A stretch of DNA of 64,000 nt from Citrobacter portucalensis (lineage in GTDB: Bacteria > Pseudomonadota > Gammaproteobacteria > Enterobacterales > Enterobacteriaceae). The notes under the pieces were generated by a model. The model saw only the letters and a list, made by a program, of their open reading frames with translations. It did not search any database and had not been told where the DNA came from. The translations under genes were made by a program, and so were the position numbers. The stretch spans positions 62,001-126,000 of the forward strand of contig NZ_MVFY01000007.1 in NCBI RefSeq assembly GCF_002042885.1, given 5' to 3'. Shown here piece by piece: positions 18,922 to 29,934 of this stretch; within the stretch, counting starts at the first letter, position 1, and every line of letters starts with the position of its first letter.

Positions 18922-19500
18922 ATGAGCGAAAAAAGCATTGTTCAGGAAGCGCGTGATATCCAGTTAGCAATGGAATTAATCACATTGGGCGCCCGTTTGC
19001 AAATGCTGGAAAGCGAAACGCAATTAAGCCGTGGTCGATTAATCAAGCTGTACAAAGAATTACGCGGTAGTCCTCCGCCAAAAGGGATGCTCCCGTTTTC
19101 CACCGACTGGTTTATGACGTGGGAACAAAATATTCATGCGTCGATGTTTTGCAATGCATGGCAATTCCTGCTCAAAACGGGTCTCTGTAGCGGCGTGGAT
19201 GCCGTGATCAAGGCGTATCGGTTATATCTTGAGCAGTGTCCGCAGCCTGAAGAAGGGCCATTGTTGGCGTTAACCCGCGCGTGGACGCTGGTGCGATTTG
19301 TCGACAGCGGATTGCTGGAGTTGTCCCAATGCAATTGCTGCGGTGGGAATTTTATCACCCACGCACACCAACCCGCAGGCAGCTTTGCCTGTAGTTTATG
19401 CCAACCGCCATCACGGGCCGTAAAAAGACGTAAACTTTCCCAGAATGCTGCCGATATTATTCCACAACTGCTGGATGAACAGATCGAACAGGCTGTTTAA
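18922..19500 (+). CDS. flhC: flagellar master regulator subunit FlhC
   Basis: A 192-residue DNA-binding partner of FlhD. The C-terminal zinc site is intact, with four cysteines in CNCCGG and CSLC (first pair near residue 138, second near 158). The N-terminal two thirds match E. coli. TTG/ATG/ATG codons occur in a row at 18916-18924; the ATG at 18922 gives the E. coli length with AGGG seven bases upstream, while ATG 18919 would overlap the flhD stop by one base. A strong terminator follows, so motA needs its own promoter or readthrough. Confidence 0.95.
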   Translation: MSEKSIVQEARDIQLAMELITLGARLQMLESETQLSRGRLIKLYKELRGSPPPKGMLPFSTDWFMTWEQNIHASMFCNAWQFLLKTGLCSGVDAVIKAYRLYLEQCPQPEEGPLLALTRAWTLVRFVDSGLLELSQCNCCGGNFITHAHQPAGSFACSLCQPPSRAVKRRKLSQNAADIIPQLLDEQIEQAV

Positions 19501-19525
19501 CTGATACGGTGTGGATGAACACTCC

Positions 19526-19558
19526 AGCAGCGGTAAGCGATTACCGCTGCTTTTTTTT
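19526..19558 (+). terminator. intrinsic terminator of flhDC
   Basis: AGCAGCGGTAA-GCGA-TTACCGCTGCT followed by eight T residues. Confidence 0.95.
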
Positions 19559-19624
19559 GTCCTGACCTTACGTTAATTGCCCGACTGCGCATCCTGTCAT
19601 AGTCAATTGCGAAAGGATGATGTC

Positions 19625-20512
19625 GTGCTTATCTTATTAGGTTACCTGGTTGTTATTGGTACAGTTTTCGGCGGTTACATGATGACCGGCGGACACCTTG
19701 GGGCACTCTATCAACCGGCTGAGCTGGTGATTATCGGTGGTGCGGGTATTGGGGCATTCATCGTCGGCAATAACGGGAAAGCCATCAAAGGGACGATGAA
19801 AGCGATCCCGTTGCTTTTCCGTCGTTCGAAATACACCAAAGCGATGTATATGGATCTGCTGGCGCTCTTGTATCGCCTGATGGCCAAGTCACGTCAACAG
19901 GGCATGTTCTCGCTTGAACGCGACATCGAAAACCCAAAAGAAAGTGAAATCTTCGCCAGCTATCCGCGCATTCTTGCGGATGCCGTGATGCTTGATTTTA
20001 TTGTCGATTATCTGCGACTGATCATCAGCGGCAACATGAATACGTTTGAGATTGAAGCGCTGATGGACGAAGAAATTGAGACTCATGAGAGCGAAGCCGA
20101 AGTTCCGGCGAATAGCCTGGCGATGGTTGGCGACTCGCTACCGGCATTCGGGATCGTCGCGGCCGTTATGGGTGTTGTGCATGCGCTGGCTTCTGCCGAC
20201 CGCCCGGCAGCAGAGCTGGGTGCGTTGATTGCGCATGCGATGGTGGGAACATTCCTCGGTATTTTGCTGGCCTATGGATTTATTTCTCCGCTTGCCAGCG
20301 TTCTGCGCCAGAAAAGCGCTGAAACAACCAAAATGATGCAGTGCGTGAAGATAACGCTGCTCTCCAATCTGAATGGTTACGCGCCGCCGATTGCCGTTGA
20401 ATTTGGTCGTAAGACATTGTACTCCAGCGAACGTCCTTCGTTTATCGAACTGGAAGAACATGTTCGTGCGGTGAGAAATCCAACTGCGCAACAGACGACC
20501 GAGGACGCATGA
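19625..20512 (+). CDS. motA: flagellar motor stator protein MotA
   Basis: A 295-residue inner-membrane stator subunit with four helices and a large cytoplasmic loop; MotA5MotB2 conducts protons to drive rotation. Cytoplasmic charges that contact FliG lie in the [23 protein letters not shown] segment, and helix 3 has GDSLPAFGI with the key proline. The GTG at 19625 gives the E. coli length and start, with AGGA eight bases upstream; upstream in-frame codons are not conserved. motB overlaps its stop by 4 bp. A sigma-28 promoter is expected but none was clear by eye in the short gap after the flhC terminator. Confidence 0.95.
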   Translation: MLILLGYLVVIGTVFGGYMMTGGHLGALYQPAELVIIGGAGIGAFIVGNNGKAIKGTMKAIPLLFRRSKYTKAMYMDLLALLYRLMAKSRQQGMFSLERDIENPKESEIFASYPRILADAVMLDFIVDYLRLIISGNMNTFEIEALMDEEIETHESEAEVPANSLAMVGDSLPAFGIVAAVMGVVHALASADRPAAELGALIAHAMVGTFLGILLAYGFISPLASVLRQKSAETTKMMQCVKITLLSNLNGYAPPIAVEFGRKTLYSSERPSFIELEEHVRAVRNPTAQQTTEDA

Positions 20513-21438
20513 AAAATCAGGCCCATCCCATTATCGTTGTAAAGCGACGCAAACATAAGAATCACGGTGGTGGGGCGCATGGCTCGTGGAAAATCGCCTA
20601 CGCCGATTTTATGACCGCGATGATGGCCTTCTTTCTGGTGATGTGGCTCATTTCTATTTCCAGCCCTAAAGAATTGATCCAGATTGCCGAATATTTCCGT
20701 ACACCGCTGGCCACCGCAGTGACCGGGGGAAATCGTATTTCGAATAGCCAAAGCCCGATTCCAGGCGGCGGGGATGATTACACCCAGCAGCAGGGCGAGG
20801 TGAACAAGCAGCCGAATATTGATGACCTGAGAAAACGTATGGAACAGAGCCGCTTGAGCAAACTTCGCGGCGATCTCGATCAACTGATTGAATCCGATCC
20901 CAAACTGCGAGCGCTGCGTCCGCATTTAAAGATTGATTTAGTTCAGGAAGGGCTGCGGATACAGATTATCGACAGTCAGAATCGACCGATGTTTAAGACC
21001 GGTAGCGCTGAAGTTGAGCCCTACATGCGCGATATCCTGCGCGCGATTGCTCCAGTGCTCAACGGGATCCCTAACCGGATCAGTCTTTCCGGTCACACGG
21101 ATGATTACCCTTACGCGAATGGTGAGAAAGGGTACAGCAACTGGGAATTGTCTGCCGATCGCGCAAATGCATCGCGTCGCGAGCTGGTTAGCGGCGGTCT
21201 GGATGATGGAAAAGTATTACGTGTGGTAGGTATGGCCGCCACGATGCGTCTGAGCGATCGCGGTCCTGAAGACGCTATCAACCGCCGTATTAGCCTGCTG
21301 GTTCTCAATAAGCAGGCAGAAGAGGCCATTTTGCATGAAAACGCTGAAAGCCAGAATGAGCCGGTAAGTGTCTTACAACGGCCAGCGGAACTCCCGCCGG
21401 TAAGCGTTCCCACATCGCCACCAGCCAATCCGAGGTGA
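20509..21438 (+). CDS. motB: flagellar motor stator protein MotB
   Basis: A 309-residue stator subunit with one N-terminal membrane helix carrying the proton-binding aspartate (Asp33 in YADFMTAMM, Asp32 in E. coli) and a periplasmic OmpA-like peptidoglycan-binding domain ([11 protein letters not shown] ... NRRISLLVL). The segment after the helix is the plug that blocks leakage before assembly. It overlaps motA by ATGA and lies 4 bp from cheA, forming the motAB-cheAW operon. One extra Gly in the N-terminal tail makes it one residue longer than E. coli. Confidence 0.95.
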   Translation: MKNQAHPIIVVKRRKHKNHGGGAHGSWKIAYADFMTAMMAFFLVMWLISISSPKELIQIAEYFRTPLATAVTGGNRISNSQSPIPGGGDDYTQQQGEVNKQPNIDDLRKRMEQSRLSKLRGDLDQLIESDPKLRALRPHLKIDLVQEGLRIQIIDSQNRPMFKTGSAEVEPYMRDILRAIAPVLNGIPNRISLSGHTDDYPYANGEKGYSNWELSADRANASRRELVSGGLDDGKVLRVVGMAATMRLSDRGPEDAINRRISLLVLNKQAEEAILHENAESQNEPVSVLQRPAELPPVSVPTSPPANPR

Positions 21439-21442
21439 TAGC

Positions 21443-23479
21443 GTGAGCATGGATATTAGCGATTTTTATCAGACATTTTTTGATGAAGCTGACGAACTGT
21501 TGGCTGATATGGAGCAACACCTGCTTGATTTGGTTCCTGAAGCCCCGGATTCCGAACAGCTGAATGCCATTTTTCGTGCAGCGCACTCGATTAAAGGCGG
21601 GGCGGGCACCTTCGGCTTTACCATTTTGCAGGAAACGACCCATCTGATGGAAAACCTGCTGGATGAAGCGCGGCGTGGCGAGATGCAGCTCAATGCCGAC
21701 ATTATCAACCTGTTTTTGGAAACGAAAGATATTATGCAGGAACAGCTCGACGCCTATAAAAGCTCAGTGGAGCCTGATGCCGACAGTTTTGAGTACATCT
21801 GCCAGGCGTTACGGCAGTTAGCGCTCGAAGCGAAAGGTGAAACCGCACCGGCAGTTGTCAATTCAGCAAAACTTAGCGTTGTTGACAGCGCCGCGATGCA
21901 GGAAGAGGCGGTTGCAAAGCCTGAACCCGCCAGTGAAGAGAGCAAAAAACGCATTACTCTCTCGCGCCTGAAAGCCAGCGAAGTGGATTTACTGGAAGAG
22001 GAACTGGGGAATCTGGCGACCTTAACCGATGTGGTAAAAGGAAGCGACACGTTATCAGCAACGCTTGATGGCAACCTGGCAGAAGATGACATCATCGCGG
22101 TGCTTTGCTTTGTCATTGAAGCTGACCAAATTGAATTCGAAACCGTCAGCGCAGCGCCTGTGGCAGTTGAAGCTGAAGAGGTGGCAGTTGTCACTGAACC
22201 GCAGCCGGTTGCTGTGGCACCTGCGGTGAAAGCTACCGCCAGTGAAGCACCACATAGCCGCGCGGAACGTGAAAAACCCGCCCGCGCCAGCGAGTCGACC
22301 AGTATCCGCGTAGCGGTTGAAAAGGTTGATCAGCTTATTAACCTGGTTGGCGAGTTGGTGATCACCCAGTCGATGCTGGCCCAGCGCTCTAACGAACTGG
22401 ATCCTGTCAATCATGGCGATCTCATCACCAGTATGGGTCAGTTACAACGTAACGCCCGCGATTTGCAAGAGTCGGTGATGTCGATTCGTATGATGCCAAT
22501 GGAGTACGTGTTCAGCCGTTTCCCTCGTCTGGTGCGCGATCTGGCCGGTAAGCTGGGTAAACAGGTCGAGCTGACGCAGGTAGGTAGCTCAACCGAACTC
22601 GATAAGAGCCTGATTGAACGCATCATCGATCCGTTGACGCACCTGGTGCGTAACAGCCTCGACCATGGTATCGAACTGCCGGAAAAACGCCTTGAATCCG
22701 GCAAAAGCCCAATCGGCAATCTGACGCTTTCCGCAGAGCATCAGGGCGGGAATATTTGTATTGAAGTGACCGATGATGGCGCTGGCCTGAACCGCGAACG
22801 TATCCTGGCTAAAGCTGTCTCTCAGGGCATGCCGATCCACGAAAACATGAGTGATGACGAAGTGGGTATGTTGATCTTCGCTCCAGGCTTTTCGACCGCC
22901 GAACAGGTGACGGATGTTTCCGGACGCGGCGTGGGTATGGATGTGGTGAAGCGAAATATCCAGGAGATGGGCGGCCATGTTGAGATCCAGTCTAAACAGG
23001 GACAGGGGACCACTATTCGCATTCTGCTGCCGCTGACGCTGGCGATCCTCGACGGGATGTCCGTGCGTGTGGCCGATGAGGTCTTCATTCTGCCACTGAA
23101 TGCCGTTATGGAATCGCTGCAACCGCGCGAAGAAGATCTCCATCCGCTGGCCGGAGGAGAGCGCGTTCTGGAAGTGCGTGGCGAATATTTACCACTGGTT
23201 GAGTTGTGGAAAGTCTTTGAGGTTGAAGGCGCTAAAACTGAAGCGACTCAGGGCATAGTGGTCATTTTACAAAGTGCAGGGCGTCGCTATGCGCTGCTGG
23301 TCGATCAGTTAATTGGCCAACACCAGGTAGTGGTCAAAAACCTGGAAAGCAACTACCGCAAAGTGCCTGGTATTTCTGCTGCAACGATCCTCGGCGACGG
23401 CAGCGTCGCGCTGATTGTCGATGTCTCTGCATTGCAGGGGTTAAACCGCGAACAACGTGTGGCGATCACAGCCGCCTGA
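21443..23479 (+). CDS. cheA: chemotaxis histidine kinase CheA
   Basis: A 678-residue cytoplasmic kinase that phosphorylates CheY and CheB under receptor control. Domains in order: P1 HPt with phosphoacceptor His48 ([10 protein letters not shown]), P2 response-regulator docking (about 160-225), P3 dimerisation, P4 ATPase with N box ([10 protein letters not shown]), G1 (DDGAG) and G2 (GRGVGMD), and P5 CheW-like. It starts with GTG at 21443. Met98, the start of the short form CheA(S) in E. coli, is conserved. It is about 24 residues longer than E. coli CheA, mainly because of a Val/Ala/Glu-rich linker between P2 and P3. Confidence 0.96.
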   Translation: MSMDISDFYQTFFDEADELLADMEQHLLDLVPEAPDSEQLNAIFRAAHSIKGGAGTFGFTILQETTHLMENLLDEARRGEMQLNADIINLFLETKDIMQEQLDAYKSSVEPDADSFEYICQALRQLALEAKGETAPAVVNSAKLSVVDSAAMQEEAVAKPEPASEESKKRITLSRLKASEVDLLEEELGNLATLTDVVKGSDTLSATLDGNLAEDDIIAVLCFVIEADQIEFETVSAAPVAVEAEEVAVVTEPQPVAVAPAVKATASEAPHSRAEREKPARASESTSIRVAVEKVDQLINLVGELVITQSMLAQRSNELDPVNHGDLITSMGQLQRNARDLQESVMSIRMMPMEYVFSRFPRLVRDLAGKLGKQVELTQVGSSTELDKSLIERIIDPLTHLVRNSLDHGIELPEKRLESGKSPIGNLTLSAEHQGGNICIEVTDDGAGLNRERILAKAVSQGMPIHENMSDDEVGMLIFAPGFSTAEQVTDVSGRGVGMDVVKRNIQEMGGHVEIQSKQGQGTTIRILLPLTLAILDGMSVRVADEVFILPLNAVMESLQPREEDLHPLAGGERVLEVRGEYLPLVELWKVFEVEGAKTEATQGIVVILQSAGRRYALLVDQLIGQHQVVVKNLESNYRKVPGISAATILGDGSVALIVDVSALQGLNREQRVAITAA

Positions 23480-23499
23480 TTGAGTGAGAAGGGAATTAT

Positions 23500-24003
23500 A
23501 TGACCGGTATGAGTAATGTAACTAAACTGGCCGGCGAACCGTCAGGTCAGGAATTCCTCGTGTTTACGCTGGGGGATGAAGAGTACGGTATCGATATCCT
23601 GAAAGTGCAGGAAATCCGTGGTTATGATCAGGTGACGCGCATCGCTAACACGCCTGCGTTTATCAAAGGCGTCACAAACCTGCGTGGTGTGATTGTGCCT
23701 ATCGTCGACCTGCGCGTGAAATTTAGCCAGAGCGATGTGGATTACAATGAAAACACCGTGGTGATTGTGCTTAATCTGGGTCAGCGGGTGGTTGGAATTG
23801 TGGTAGATGGCGTCTCGGATGTGCTGTCGCTGACAACGGATCAAATCCGTCCGGCACCGGAGTTTGCGGTCACGCTGTCAACGGAATATTTGACGGGATT
23901 GGGTGCGCTGGGTGACCGGATGCTGATTCTGGTCAACATTGAGAAACTGCTGAACAGCGAAGAAATGGCGCTGCTGGATATTGCCGCTTCCCACGTCGCA
24001 TAA
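23500..24003 (+). CDS. cheW: chemotaxis coupling protein CheW
   Basis: A 167-residue SH3-like adaptor linking CheA to receptors in the polar array. It is the same length as E. coli CheW and nearly identical, with the receptor-binding [13 protein letters not shown] and the beta-barrel core. The ATG at 23500 follows GAAGGGAATTAT; a second ATG four codons in is possible. It is the last gene of motAB-cheAW. In E. coli tar follows directly in the same direction; here a BIME and an antisense symporter gene intervene. Confidence 0.96.
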   Translation: MTGMSNVTKLAGEPSGQEFLVFTLGDEEYGIDILKVQEIRGYDQVTRIANTPAFIKGVTNLRGVIVPIVDLRVKFSQSDVDYNENTVVIVLNLGQRVVGIVVDGVSDVLSLTTDQIRPAPEFAVTLSTEYLTGLGALGDRMLILVNIEKLLNSEEMALLDIAASHVA

Positions 24004-24015
24004 TCGCCATAACTC

Positions 24016-24068
24016 ATCCGGCCTACAATGATTGCTGTTGCAGGCCGGATTAGCGTAGCGCATCCGGC
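24016..24068. repeat. BIME between cheW and the symporter gene
   Basis: An inverted REP end ATCCGGCCTAC (24016-24026) followed by a full REP palindrome GCCGGAT...ATCCGGC (24044-24068), lying between convergent genes. Confidence 0.8.
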
Positions 24069-24079
24069 AGATTTCCCTC

Positions 24080-25339
24080 TTACGCTTCCCGCTCAACCAG
24101 CTCCGGTTCTTCTTCCAGTAAACCTTCATCCTGGGCCAGCATCGCCGTTGCAATCCCGTTACCTAATACGTTGATTGCTGAACGTCCCATATCCAGGAAG
24201 TGGTCAATTCCCATCAGTAACAGGATCCCGGCGACCGGAATGTTAAAGCTCGGGATGGTTGCAGCCAGCACTACCAGTGCTGAACGCGGCACACCGGCAA
24301 TCCCTTTGGACGCCAGCATCAGCGTCAGCATCAGGACGGTGATTTCTGCGAAGGAGAGGTGGATGTTATAGGCCTGCGCGATAAACATGGAGGCAAATGA
24401 ACAATAGACCATAGAACCGACCAGGTTAAACGAATAACCGATAGGCAGCACGAATGACACGATGTTGGGTGAGCAGCCAAATTTAGTTAATTGCTCCAGC
24501 GTTTTCGGATAAGCGGCCTCAGAGCTGCTGGTGGTGAAGGCGACCAAAACCGGGTCTTTTAGCATGCTCACCAGGCGAAATACCTCTTTTTTCAGCATGA
24601 CATAACCCACAGCCAGCAGAACCAGGCAGGTCAGCAAAATCGCCACATAGTAGCCGCCGATAAACGACGCATAGTTAAGCAGGATCCCCAGCCCCTGGGT
24701 GGAGATGACGGAAGAGATGGCGGCAAAAATAGCCAGCGGTGCAACGTACATCACGTAGCCGGTCACTTTCAGCATAATGTGGGAAACCACATCCAGCGCG
24801 GCAACCAGTGGAGCGTTAAATTTCTCACCAAGGGATGCGCCACCAATACCGAAGAACATTGAGAACACCACAATTTGCAGGATCTCATTGTTAGCCATCG
24901 CTTCGGCGATGCTGGTTGGAATGGTATGCGTCAGAAAACCTTTCAGGCTCATGCCGCCCACGGCCAGGCCGGTGTCGGTGGCTTCCAGCGGGATCGCCAG
25001 GTTCAACCCGCTGCCGGGTTGCTCAAGAGAAACCACAAACAGACCGACCAGGATAGACAATATAGAAGAGCTGATAAACCAGATCATCGCTTTGCCGCCC
25101 ACGCGACCGATGGTGGACGTTTCTCCCAGGCGCATAATACCAACGGTCAGGGTGCTGAATACTAAAGGCGCGATCACCATTTTAATCAGGCGTAAAAAGA
25201 TGTCGGTAAGAAGCGTAATGTTATCGGCCCAGGCGGTCACGACACCGGGGGAGGCATAAGAGTGGATCACCGCACCCGACAGGATCCCCGCCAGCATGAA
25301 GATCACGATAAACAACGTGAGTTTGTTTGCATTTGCCAC
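24080..25339 (-). CDS. dicarboxylate/amino acid:cation symporter (DAACS/SDF family)
   Basis: A 419-residue inner-membrane transporter of the SDF family (GltP, DctA, GltPh). The serine-rich HP1 motif is TTSSSEA (269-275). In helix 8, DMGRSAIN (383-390) keeps the Asp and Arg that bind the amino group and side-chain carboxylate of aspartate/glutamate. In helix 7 the usual NMDGT/NLDGT motif is NLVGS (305-309), and the helix 8 Na+-site aspartate is Asn394, as in proton-coupled relatives. Transport of acidic amino acids or C4-dicarboxylates is inferred. The GTG at 25339 follows GAGGG. It lies antisense between cheW and tar, an unusual site, with a consensus CRP box 166 bp upstream. Confidence 0.85.
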   Translation of the reverse strand: MANANKLTLFIVIFMLAGILSGAVIHSYASPGVVTAWADNITLLTDIFLRLIKMVIAPLVFSTLTVGIMRLGETSTIGRVGGKAMIWFISSSILSILVGLFVVSLEQPGSGLNLAIPLEATDTGLAVGGMSLKGFLTHTIPTSIAEAMANNEILQIVVFSMFFGIGGASLGEKFNAPLVAALDVVSHIMLKVTGYVMYVAPLAIFAAISSVISTQGLGILLNYASFIGGYYVAILLTCLVLLAVGYVMLKKEVFRLVSMLKDPVLVAFTTSSSEAAYPKTLEQLTKFGCSPNIVSFVLPIGYSFNLVGSMVYCSFASMFIAQAYNIHLSFAEITVLMLTLMLASKGIAGVPRSALVVLAATIPSFNIPVAGILLLMGIDHFLDMGRSAINVLGNGIATAMLAQDEGLLEEEPELVEREA

Positions 25340-25504
25340 TAAAAAGCCCTCAGTAAGGATTTAACATTTATTGATCGGTTACTCATTTTTTATACTTATT
25401 AAGTGGTAGCGAGGTATTCATCATATAAATTGGATTAAAGCGTAAACGGATACAACTTTTTTTAATTTTTTATCCATTTTGTTGTGGTATTTACGATGCG
25501 TATG

Positions 25505-25520
25505 TGTGATCTCAATCACA
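25505..25520. promoter_or_regulatory. CRP site upstream of the symporter gene
   Basis: TGTGATCTCAATCACA is a full match to TGTGA-N6-TCACA. Its position favours control of the minus-strand symporter, as the tar promoter lies about 170 bp downstream of it. Confidence 0.75.
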
Positions 25521-25687
25521 TAAAAATGCGTATTTCGGCCATTCTGACCGTGCTCACCGATGAAAATAAATGTTATTTACATGATAATTATGGTGTTTTT
25601 ATGTGAATGATTTGTGGTTGCTGCACACCCGTTTTATCTTCCCCTCGCCAGGCTTCACATCCCTTCAGGATTTCCTTTTCGCAAACG

Positions 25688-25714
25688 TAAAGTTATCTCA
25701 GCGAGTGCCGATAA
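25688..25714 (+). promoter_or_regulatory. sigma-28 (FliA) promoter of tar-tap-cheRBYZ
   Basis: TAAAGTTA-N11-GCCGATAA differs from the sigma-28 consensus (TAAAGTTT-N11-GCCGATAA) at one position. It lies 31 bp before the tar start, so the receptor operon is independent of motAB-cheAW transcription. Confidence 0.92.
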
Positions 25715-25745
25715 CGTTGATAACTCGTTTTCAGGAAGGTGCCTT

Positions 25746-27401
25746 ATGTTTAACCGTATCCGCGTTGTCACAATGCTGATGATGGTGCTGGGGGTTTTCG
25801 CACTGCTACAGCTTGTTTCCGGTGGTCTGTTGTTTTCTTCATTGCAGCAGAATCAGCAAAGTTTTGTTATTTCTAACGATCTTCGACAGCAGCAAAGTGA
25901 ACTCACCTCAACATGGGATCTGATGCTGCAGACACGAATCAATTTAAGCCGTTCTTCTGCGCGCATGATGATGGATGCGTCTAACCAGCAAAGCAGCGCA
26001 AAAAACGATCTGCTGAAGAATGCGAAAGCATCGCTGGCGCAGGCTGAAACGCATTACGCAAAATTTAAAAACATCACACCGTTGCCGGAAATGGCAGAAG
26101 CCAGCGGCAACGTTGAGGAAAAATATCAGCAGTACCATGCGGCCCTGGCAGAACTGGTTCAGTTTCTGGAAAGCGGCAATATGGACGCCTACTTCGCGCA
26201 GCCTACGCAGGGAATGCAAAACGCGCTCGGCGAGGCGCTGGGCAAGTACGCCAGCGTTAGCGAAAAGCTTTACGTCCAGGCATTTGATCAAAGCGCGCGG
26301 GATTACCATTTCGCCCAATGGCAGCTTGGCGTGCTGGCCGTGGTGCTAGTGCTGATTCTGGTGGTGGTCTGGTATGGCATCCGTCATACCTTGCTTAATC
26401 CTCTGTCCCGTGTCATTGCCCATATCCGGGAAATCGCCAGCGGTAACCTGACCGCAACTCTCGCCGTTAGTGGCCGTAACGAAATCGGCGAGCTGGCCAG
26501 TACGGTTGATCATATGCAGCGCTCGCTGACGGAAACTGTCACTCTGGTGCGTGAAGGCTCTGATGCGATTTATTCCGGTACCAGCGAAATTGCCAGCGGA
26601 AACACTGACCTTTCATCTCGTACGGAACAGCAGGCGTCTGCACTGGAAGAGACCGCAGCCAGCATGGAACAGCTGACCGCAACTGTGAAGCAAAACGCGG
26701 ACAACGCGCGTCAGGCCTCGCAACTGGCAAAAAGCGCGTCCGATACCGCGCAGCATGGCGGCAAAGTGGTTGATAGCGTGGTGAACACCATGCACGAAAT
26801 CGCCGATAGCTCGAAGAAAATCGCTGACATCATCAGCGTCATCGATGGTATTGCCTTTCAGACCAACATTCTCGCACTGAACGCGGCGGTTGAAGCAGCG
26901 CGTGCCGGTGAGCAAGGCCGCGGCTTTGCCGTGGTGGCGGGTGAAGTGCGTAATCTGGCAAGTCGCAGTGCGCAGGCGGCGAAAGAGATCAAAGCATTGA
27001 TTGAAGATTCCGTTTCCCGGGTTGATACCGGTTCCGTACTGGTAGAAAGCGCCGGCGAAACAATGAACGATATCGTCAATGCCGTGACGCGGGTGACCGA
27101 CATTATGGGCGAGATTGCCTCGGCATCTGACGAGCAAAGCCGGGGGATTGATCAGGTTGCGCTCGCGGTCTCTGAAATGGATCGCGTTACGCAGCAGAAC
27201 GCCTCTTTGGTACAGGAGTCAGCTGCCGCAGCGGCCGCTCTTGAAGAACAGGCCAGTCGCTTAACGCAGTCGGTATCGACTTTCCGTCTTGCGTCACGTC
27301 CGGCCTCGACAAAACCACGCGATACACGATTACCAACAGCCCCGAGCGCATCCTATCCGCGCCAGAGCATTGAACAAGATACGAATTGGGAAACATTTTG
27401 A
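25746..27401 (+). CDS. tar: methyl-accepting chemotaxis protein Tar (aspartate receptor)
   Basis: A 551-residue transmembrane chemoreceptor: helix TM1 (about 7-30), a periplasmic four-helix ligand domain, TM2 (about 190-212), HAMP, and the cytoplasmic methylation/signalling coiled coil with the conserved hairpin tip [20 protein letters not shown]. Aspartate-binding residues Arg64, Arg69, Arg73 and Thr154 are all conserved, so it should sense aspartate. The C-terminal NWETF pentapeptide that tethers CheR and CheB is present. The ATG at 25746 follows AGGAAGG; the frame extending upstream to 25614 crosses the sigma-28 promoter and is not coding. The position before tap and cheR matches E. coli. 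Confidence 0.95.
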   Translation: MFNRIRVVTMLMMVLGVFALLQLVSGGLLFSSLQQNQQSFVISNDLRQQQSELTSTWDLMLQTRINLSRSSARMMMDASNQQSSAKNDLLKNAKASLAQAETHYAKFKNITPLPEMAEASGNVEEKYQQYHAALAELVQFLESGNMDAYFAQPTQGMQNALGEALGKYASVSEKLYVQAFDQSARDYHFAQWQLGVLAVVLVLILVVVWYGIRHTLLNPLSRVIAHIREIASGNLTATLAVSGRNEIGELASTVDHMQRSLTETVTLVREGSDAIYSGTSEIASGNTDLSSRTEQQASALEETAASMEQLTATVKQNADNARQASQLAKSASDTAQHGGKVVDSVVNTMHEIADSSKKIADIISVIDGIAFQTNILALNAAVEAARAGEQGRGFAVVAGEVRNLASRSAQAAKEIKALIEDSVSRVDTGSVLVESAGETMNDIVNAVTRVTDIMGEIASASDEQSRGIDQVALAVSEMDRVTQQNASLVQESAAAAAALEEQASRLTQSVSTFRLASRPASTKPRDTRLPTAPSASYPRQSIEQDTNWETF

Positions 27402-27444
27402 CTGATAGTTAAACCGCGGCCAGTGCCGCCCAATGGGAGCGTTG

Positions 27445-29046
27445 ATGTTTAATCGTATTCGAATTTCGACCACGCTGTTTTTGATTTTAATCCTCTGCGG
27501 TGTTTTGCAGATTGGCAGTAATGGCTTGTCCTTCTGGGCATTTCGGGACGGTTTTCAGAACCTGAATCAGGTCGAACGGAGTAATCAGCAACGCGCTGCG
27601 CTGGCCCAAACCCGCGCTGTGTTATTACAGGCCAGTACGGCCCTTAATAAGGCAGGGACGCTGACCGCCCTGAGCTATCCGCCAGAGGACATCAAAACGC
27701 TGATGACCCTCGCGCGCGATAGCCTGGCGCAGTCTGAATTGATGTTTAAACGCTTTATGGCGACGTCGGATTCGACGGAACAAGGCAAGGCGCTGTTAGG
27801 CGCAACTGAGAAAAATTTCAACCAGTGGCATAGCGCTCTCGCGCATCAAGCCACTTGGCTTGAAAACAATCAGTTGTCAGATTTTCTGACCGCGCCGGTG
27901 CAGGCGGCTCAAGATGCTTTTGATGCGAATGTGAATGCGTGGCAGAGCAACATCGACAGCGTGTTGCAAACGGCGGGGGAGCAGAGTCAGCGTAATTACC
28001 ATATGTCGGGGGTGATTTTCGCCACCATGGTGGTACTGGCGGCACTGCTCACCAGCGGTGCGCTGTTCTGGTCGCGCAAGATGATCGTTCAGCCGCTGGC
28101 GATTATTGGCAGCCATTTCGACAGTATTGCCGCGGGGAACCTGGCACGACCGGTAGTGGTTTATGGGCGCAATGAGATCTCGGCCATTTTTGCCAGCCTG
28201 CAGAAGATGCAAAAGGCGTTACGCGAAACGGTCAGTGACGTTCGTCAGGGCAGCTCAGCCATGCATAGCGGTATTTCAGAAATTGCGATGGGCAATAACG
28301 ATTTATCTTCGCGAACCGAACAGCAAGCGGCCGCTCTGGCGCAAACGGCGGCCAGCATGGAGCAACTGACCGCCACCGTCGGCCAGAACGCTGATAATGC
28401 GCGCCAGGCGTCAGGAATCGCCAAAAGTGCGGCAGACACAGCGCATAAAGGTGGCGAGCAGACGTCCCGGGTCGCCAGCACCATGCATGAGATTTCTGCC
28501 AGCTCGCAGAAAATCGGCGACATCATCGGCGTGATTGACAGCATTGCCTTCCAGACCAATATCCTGGCGTTGAATGCCGCGGTAGAGGCTGCCAGGGCGG
28601 GGGAGCAAGGGCGTGGTTTTGCCGTCGTCGCTGGTGAGGTGCGCAATCTGGCAAGCCGTAGCGCACAGGCGGCGAAAGAAATTAAGGGACTGATTGAGGA
28701 ATCTGTCACCCGGGTGCATCAGGGCTCGCAGCTGGTGGATATGGCGTCGCGCACTATGACGGAAATAGTCAGTTCGGTGACCCGGGTTAACGACATCATG
28801 GGCGAGATTGCCTCGGCATCCGATGAACAGCGCAGAGGCATTGAGCAGGTGGCGCAGGCCGTCAGCCAGATGGACTCCGTGACGCAGCAAAACGCCGGTC
28901 TGGTGGAAGAAGCCGCATCCGCCGCCGGACAACTTGCCACGCAGGCCGATCATCTTTCTGCTTGTGTCGCATTTTTTAAACTTGAAGAGCAAACCGTAGC
29001 AAAACAAGAGTTGGCGCAGCCTCAGGTTGCGCCCGTTGTATCCTGA
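27445..29046 (+). CDS. tap: methyl-accepting chemotaxis protein Tap (dipeptide receptor)
   Basis: A 533-residue receptor, the same length as E. coli Tap. The N-terminus [19 protein letters not shown] and the periplasmic domain match Tap rather than Tar. The cytoplasmic hairpin tip is nearly identical to that of Tar. It lacks the C-terminal NWETF pentapeptide, as in E. coli, so it is a low-abundance receptor that depends on Tar-type neighbours for methylation. Tap senses dipeptides through the binding protein DppA and also pyrimidines. It starts at ATG 27445 after GGGAGCGTTG. Salmonella lacks tap at this site, so its presence is closer to E. coli and Citrobacter. Confidence 0.93.
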   Translation: MFNRIRISTTLFLILILCGVLQIGSNGLSFWAFRDGFQNLNQVERSNQQRAALAQTRAVLLQASTALNKAGTLTALSYPPEDIKTLMTLARDSLAQSELMFKRFMATSDSTEQGKALLGATEKNFNQWHSALAHQATWLENNQLSDFLTAPVQAAQDAFDANVNAWQSNIDSVLQTAGEQSQRNYHMSGVIFATMVVLAALLTSGALFWSRKMIVQPLAIIGSHFDSIAAGNLARPVVVYGRNEISAIFASLQKMQKALRETVSDVRQGSSAMHSGISEIAMGNNDLSSRTEQQAAALAQTAASMEQLTATVGQNADNARQASGIAKSAADTAHKGGEQTSRVASTMHEISASSQKIGDIIGVIDSIAFQTNILALNAAVEAARAGEQGRGFAVVAGEVRNLASRSAQAAKEIKGLIEESVTRVHQGSQLVDMASRTMTEIVSSVTRVNDIMGEIASASDEQRRGIEQVAQAVSQMDSVTQQNAGLVEEAASAAGQLATQADHLSACVAFFKLEEQTVAKQELAQPQVAPVVS

Positions 29047-29065
29047 ATGTGATTGAGAAGGCGCT

Positions 29066-29934
29066 ATGACATCATCTCTGCCCTCCGGGCAAACGTCATT
29101 ATTGTTACAGATGACACAGCGCCTCGCGCTGTCTGACGCGCATTTTCGTCGGATATGTCAATTAATCTACCAGCGTGCGGGGATCGTACTGGCCGACCAT
29201 AAGCGGGACATGGTTTATAACCGCCTGGTTCGTCGTCTGCGTACCCTGGGGCTGGATGACTTTGGTCGCTATCTCAGCATGCTGGAAGCTAACCAGAACA
29301 GTGCTGAGTGGCAGGCTTTTATTAACTCCCTGACTACCAACCTGACCGCGTTTTTTCGCGAAGGGCATCATTTTCCGGTGCTGTCAGATCACGCTCGTCG
29401 GCGCAGCGGTGAATACCGCGTCTGGAGCGCGGCGGCGTCAACCGGAGAAGAACCCTACAGCATTGCGATTACGCTTGCCGATACCTTAGGTATGGCACCG
29501 GGCCGCTGGCGCGTTTTTGCCAGCGACATTGATACCGAAGTGCTGGAAAAGGCCAGAAACGGCATTTACCGCCTCGATGAGCTAAAGACGCTGTCACCCC
29601 AGCAGTTGCAGCGTTATTTCATGCGCGGCACCGGGCCGCATGAAGGACTGGTACGCGTTAGGCAGGAACTGGCAGGTCATGTTGAATTTTCCAGCGTGAA
29701 CTTACTGGATAAGCAGTACAACGTGCCTGGCCCTTTTGATGCCATATTTTGTCGTAATGTGATGATCTATTTCGATAAAACGACACAACAGGACATTTTG
29801 CACCGTTTTGTTCCACTTCTTAAACCTGACGGGCTGCTGTTTGCAGGTCATTCAGAAAACTTTAGCAACCTTGTGCGCGAGTTTAGCCTGCGTGGACAGA
29901 CCGTGTATGCGCATGCGCCAGGTAAGGATAAAGC

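Larger units (their letters stand above)
25340..25745. other. 406 bp divergent region between symporter and tar
   Basis: AT-rich region holding the CRP site (25505-25520) and the sigma-28 promoter (25688-25714) listed separately. A possible -10 TATGAT for the symporter is at 25420-25425 on the minus strand. No gene or repeat was found here. Confidence 0.6.

Noticed and set aside
19561-19624. sigma-28 promoter for motA
   Set aside because: Expected biologically, but no stretch with acceptable match and 11 bp spacing was found by eye, so no feature was called.
26600-28700. Near-identical stretches in tar and tap as a possible tandem duplication or transposon repeat
   Set aside because: They encode the conserved signalling domain shared by all such receptors; periplasmic domains are clearly different paralogues.
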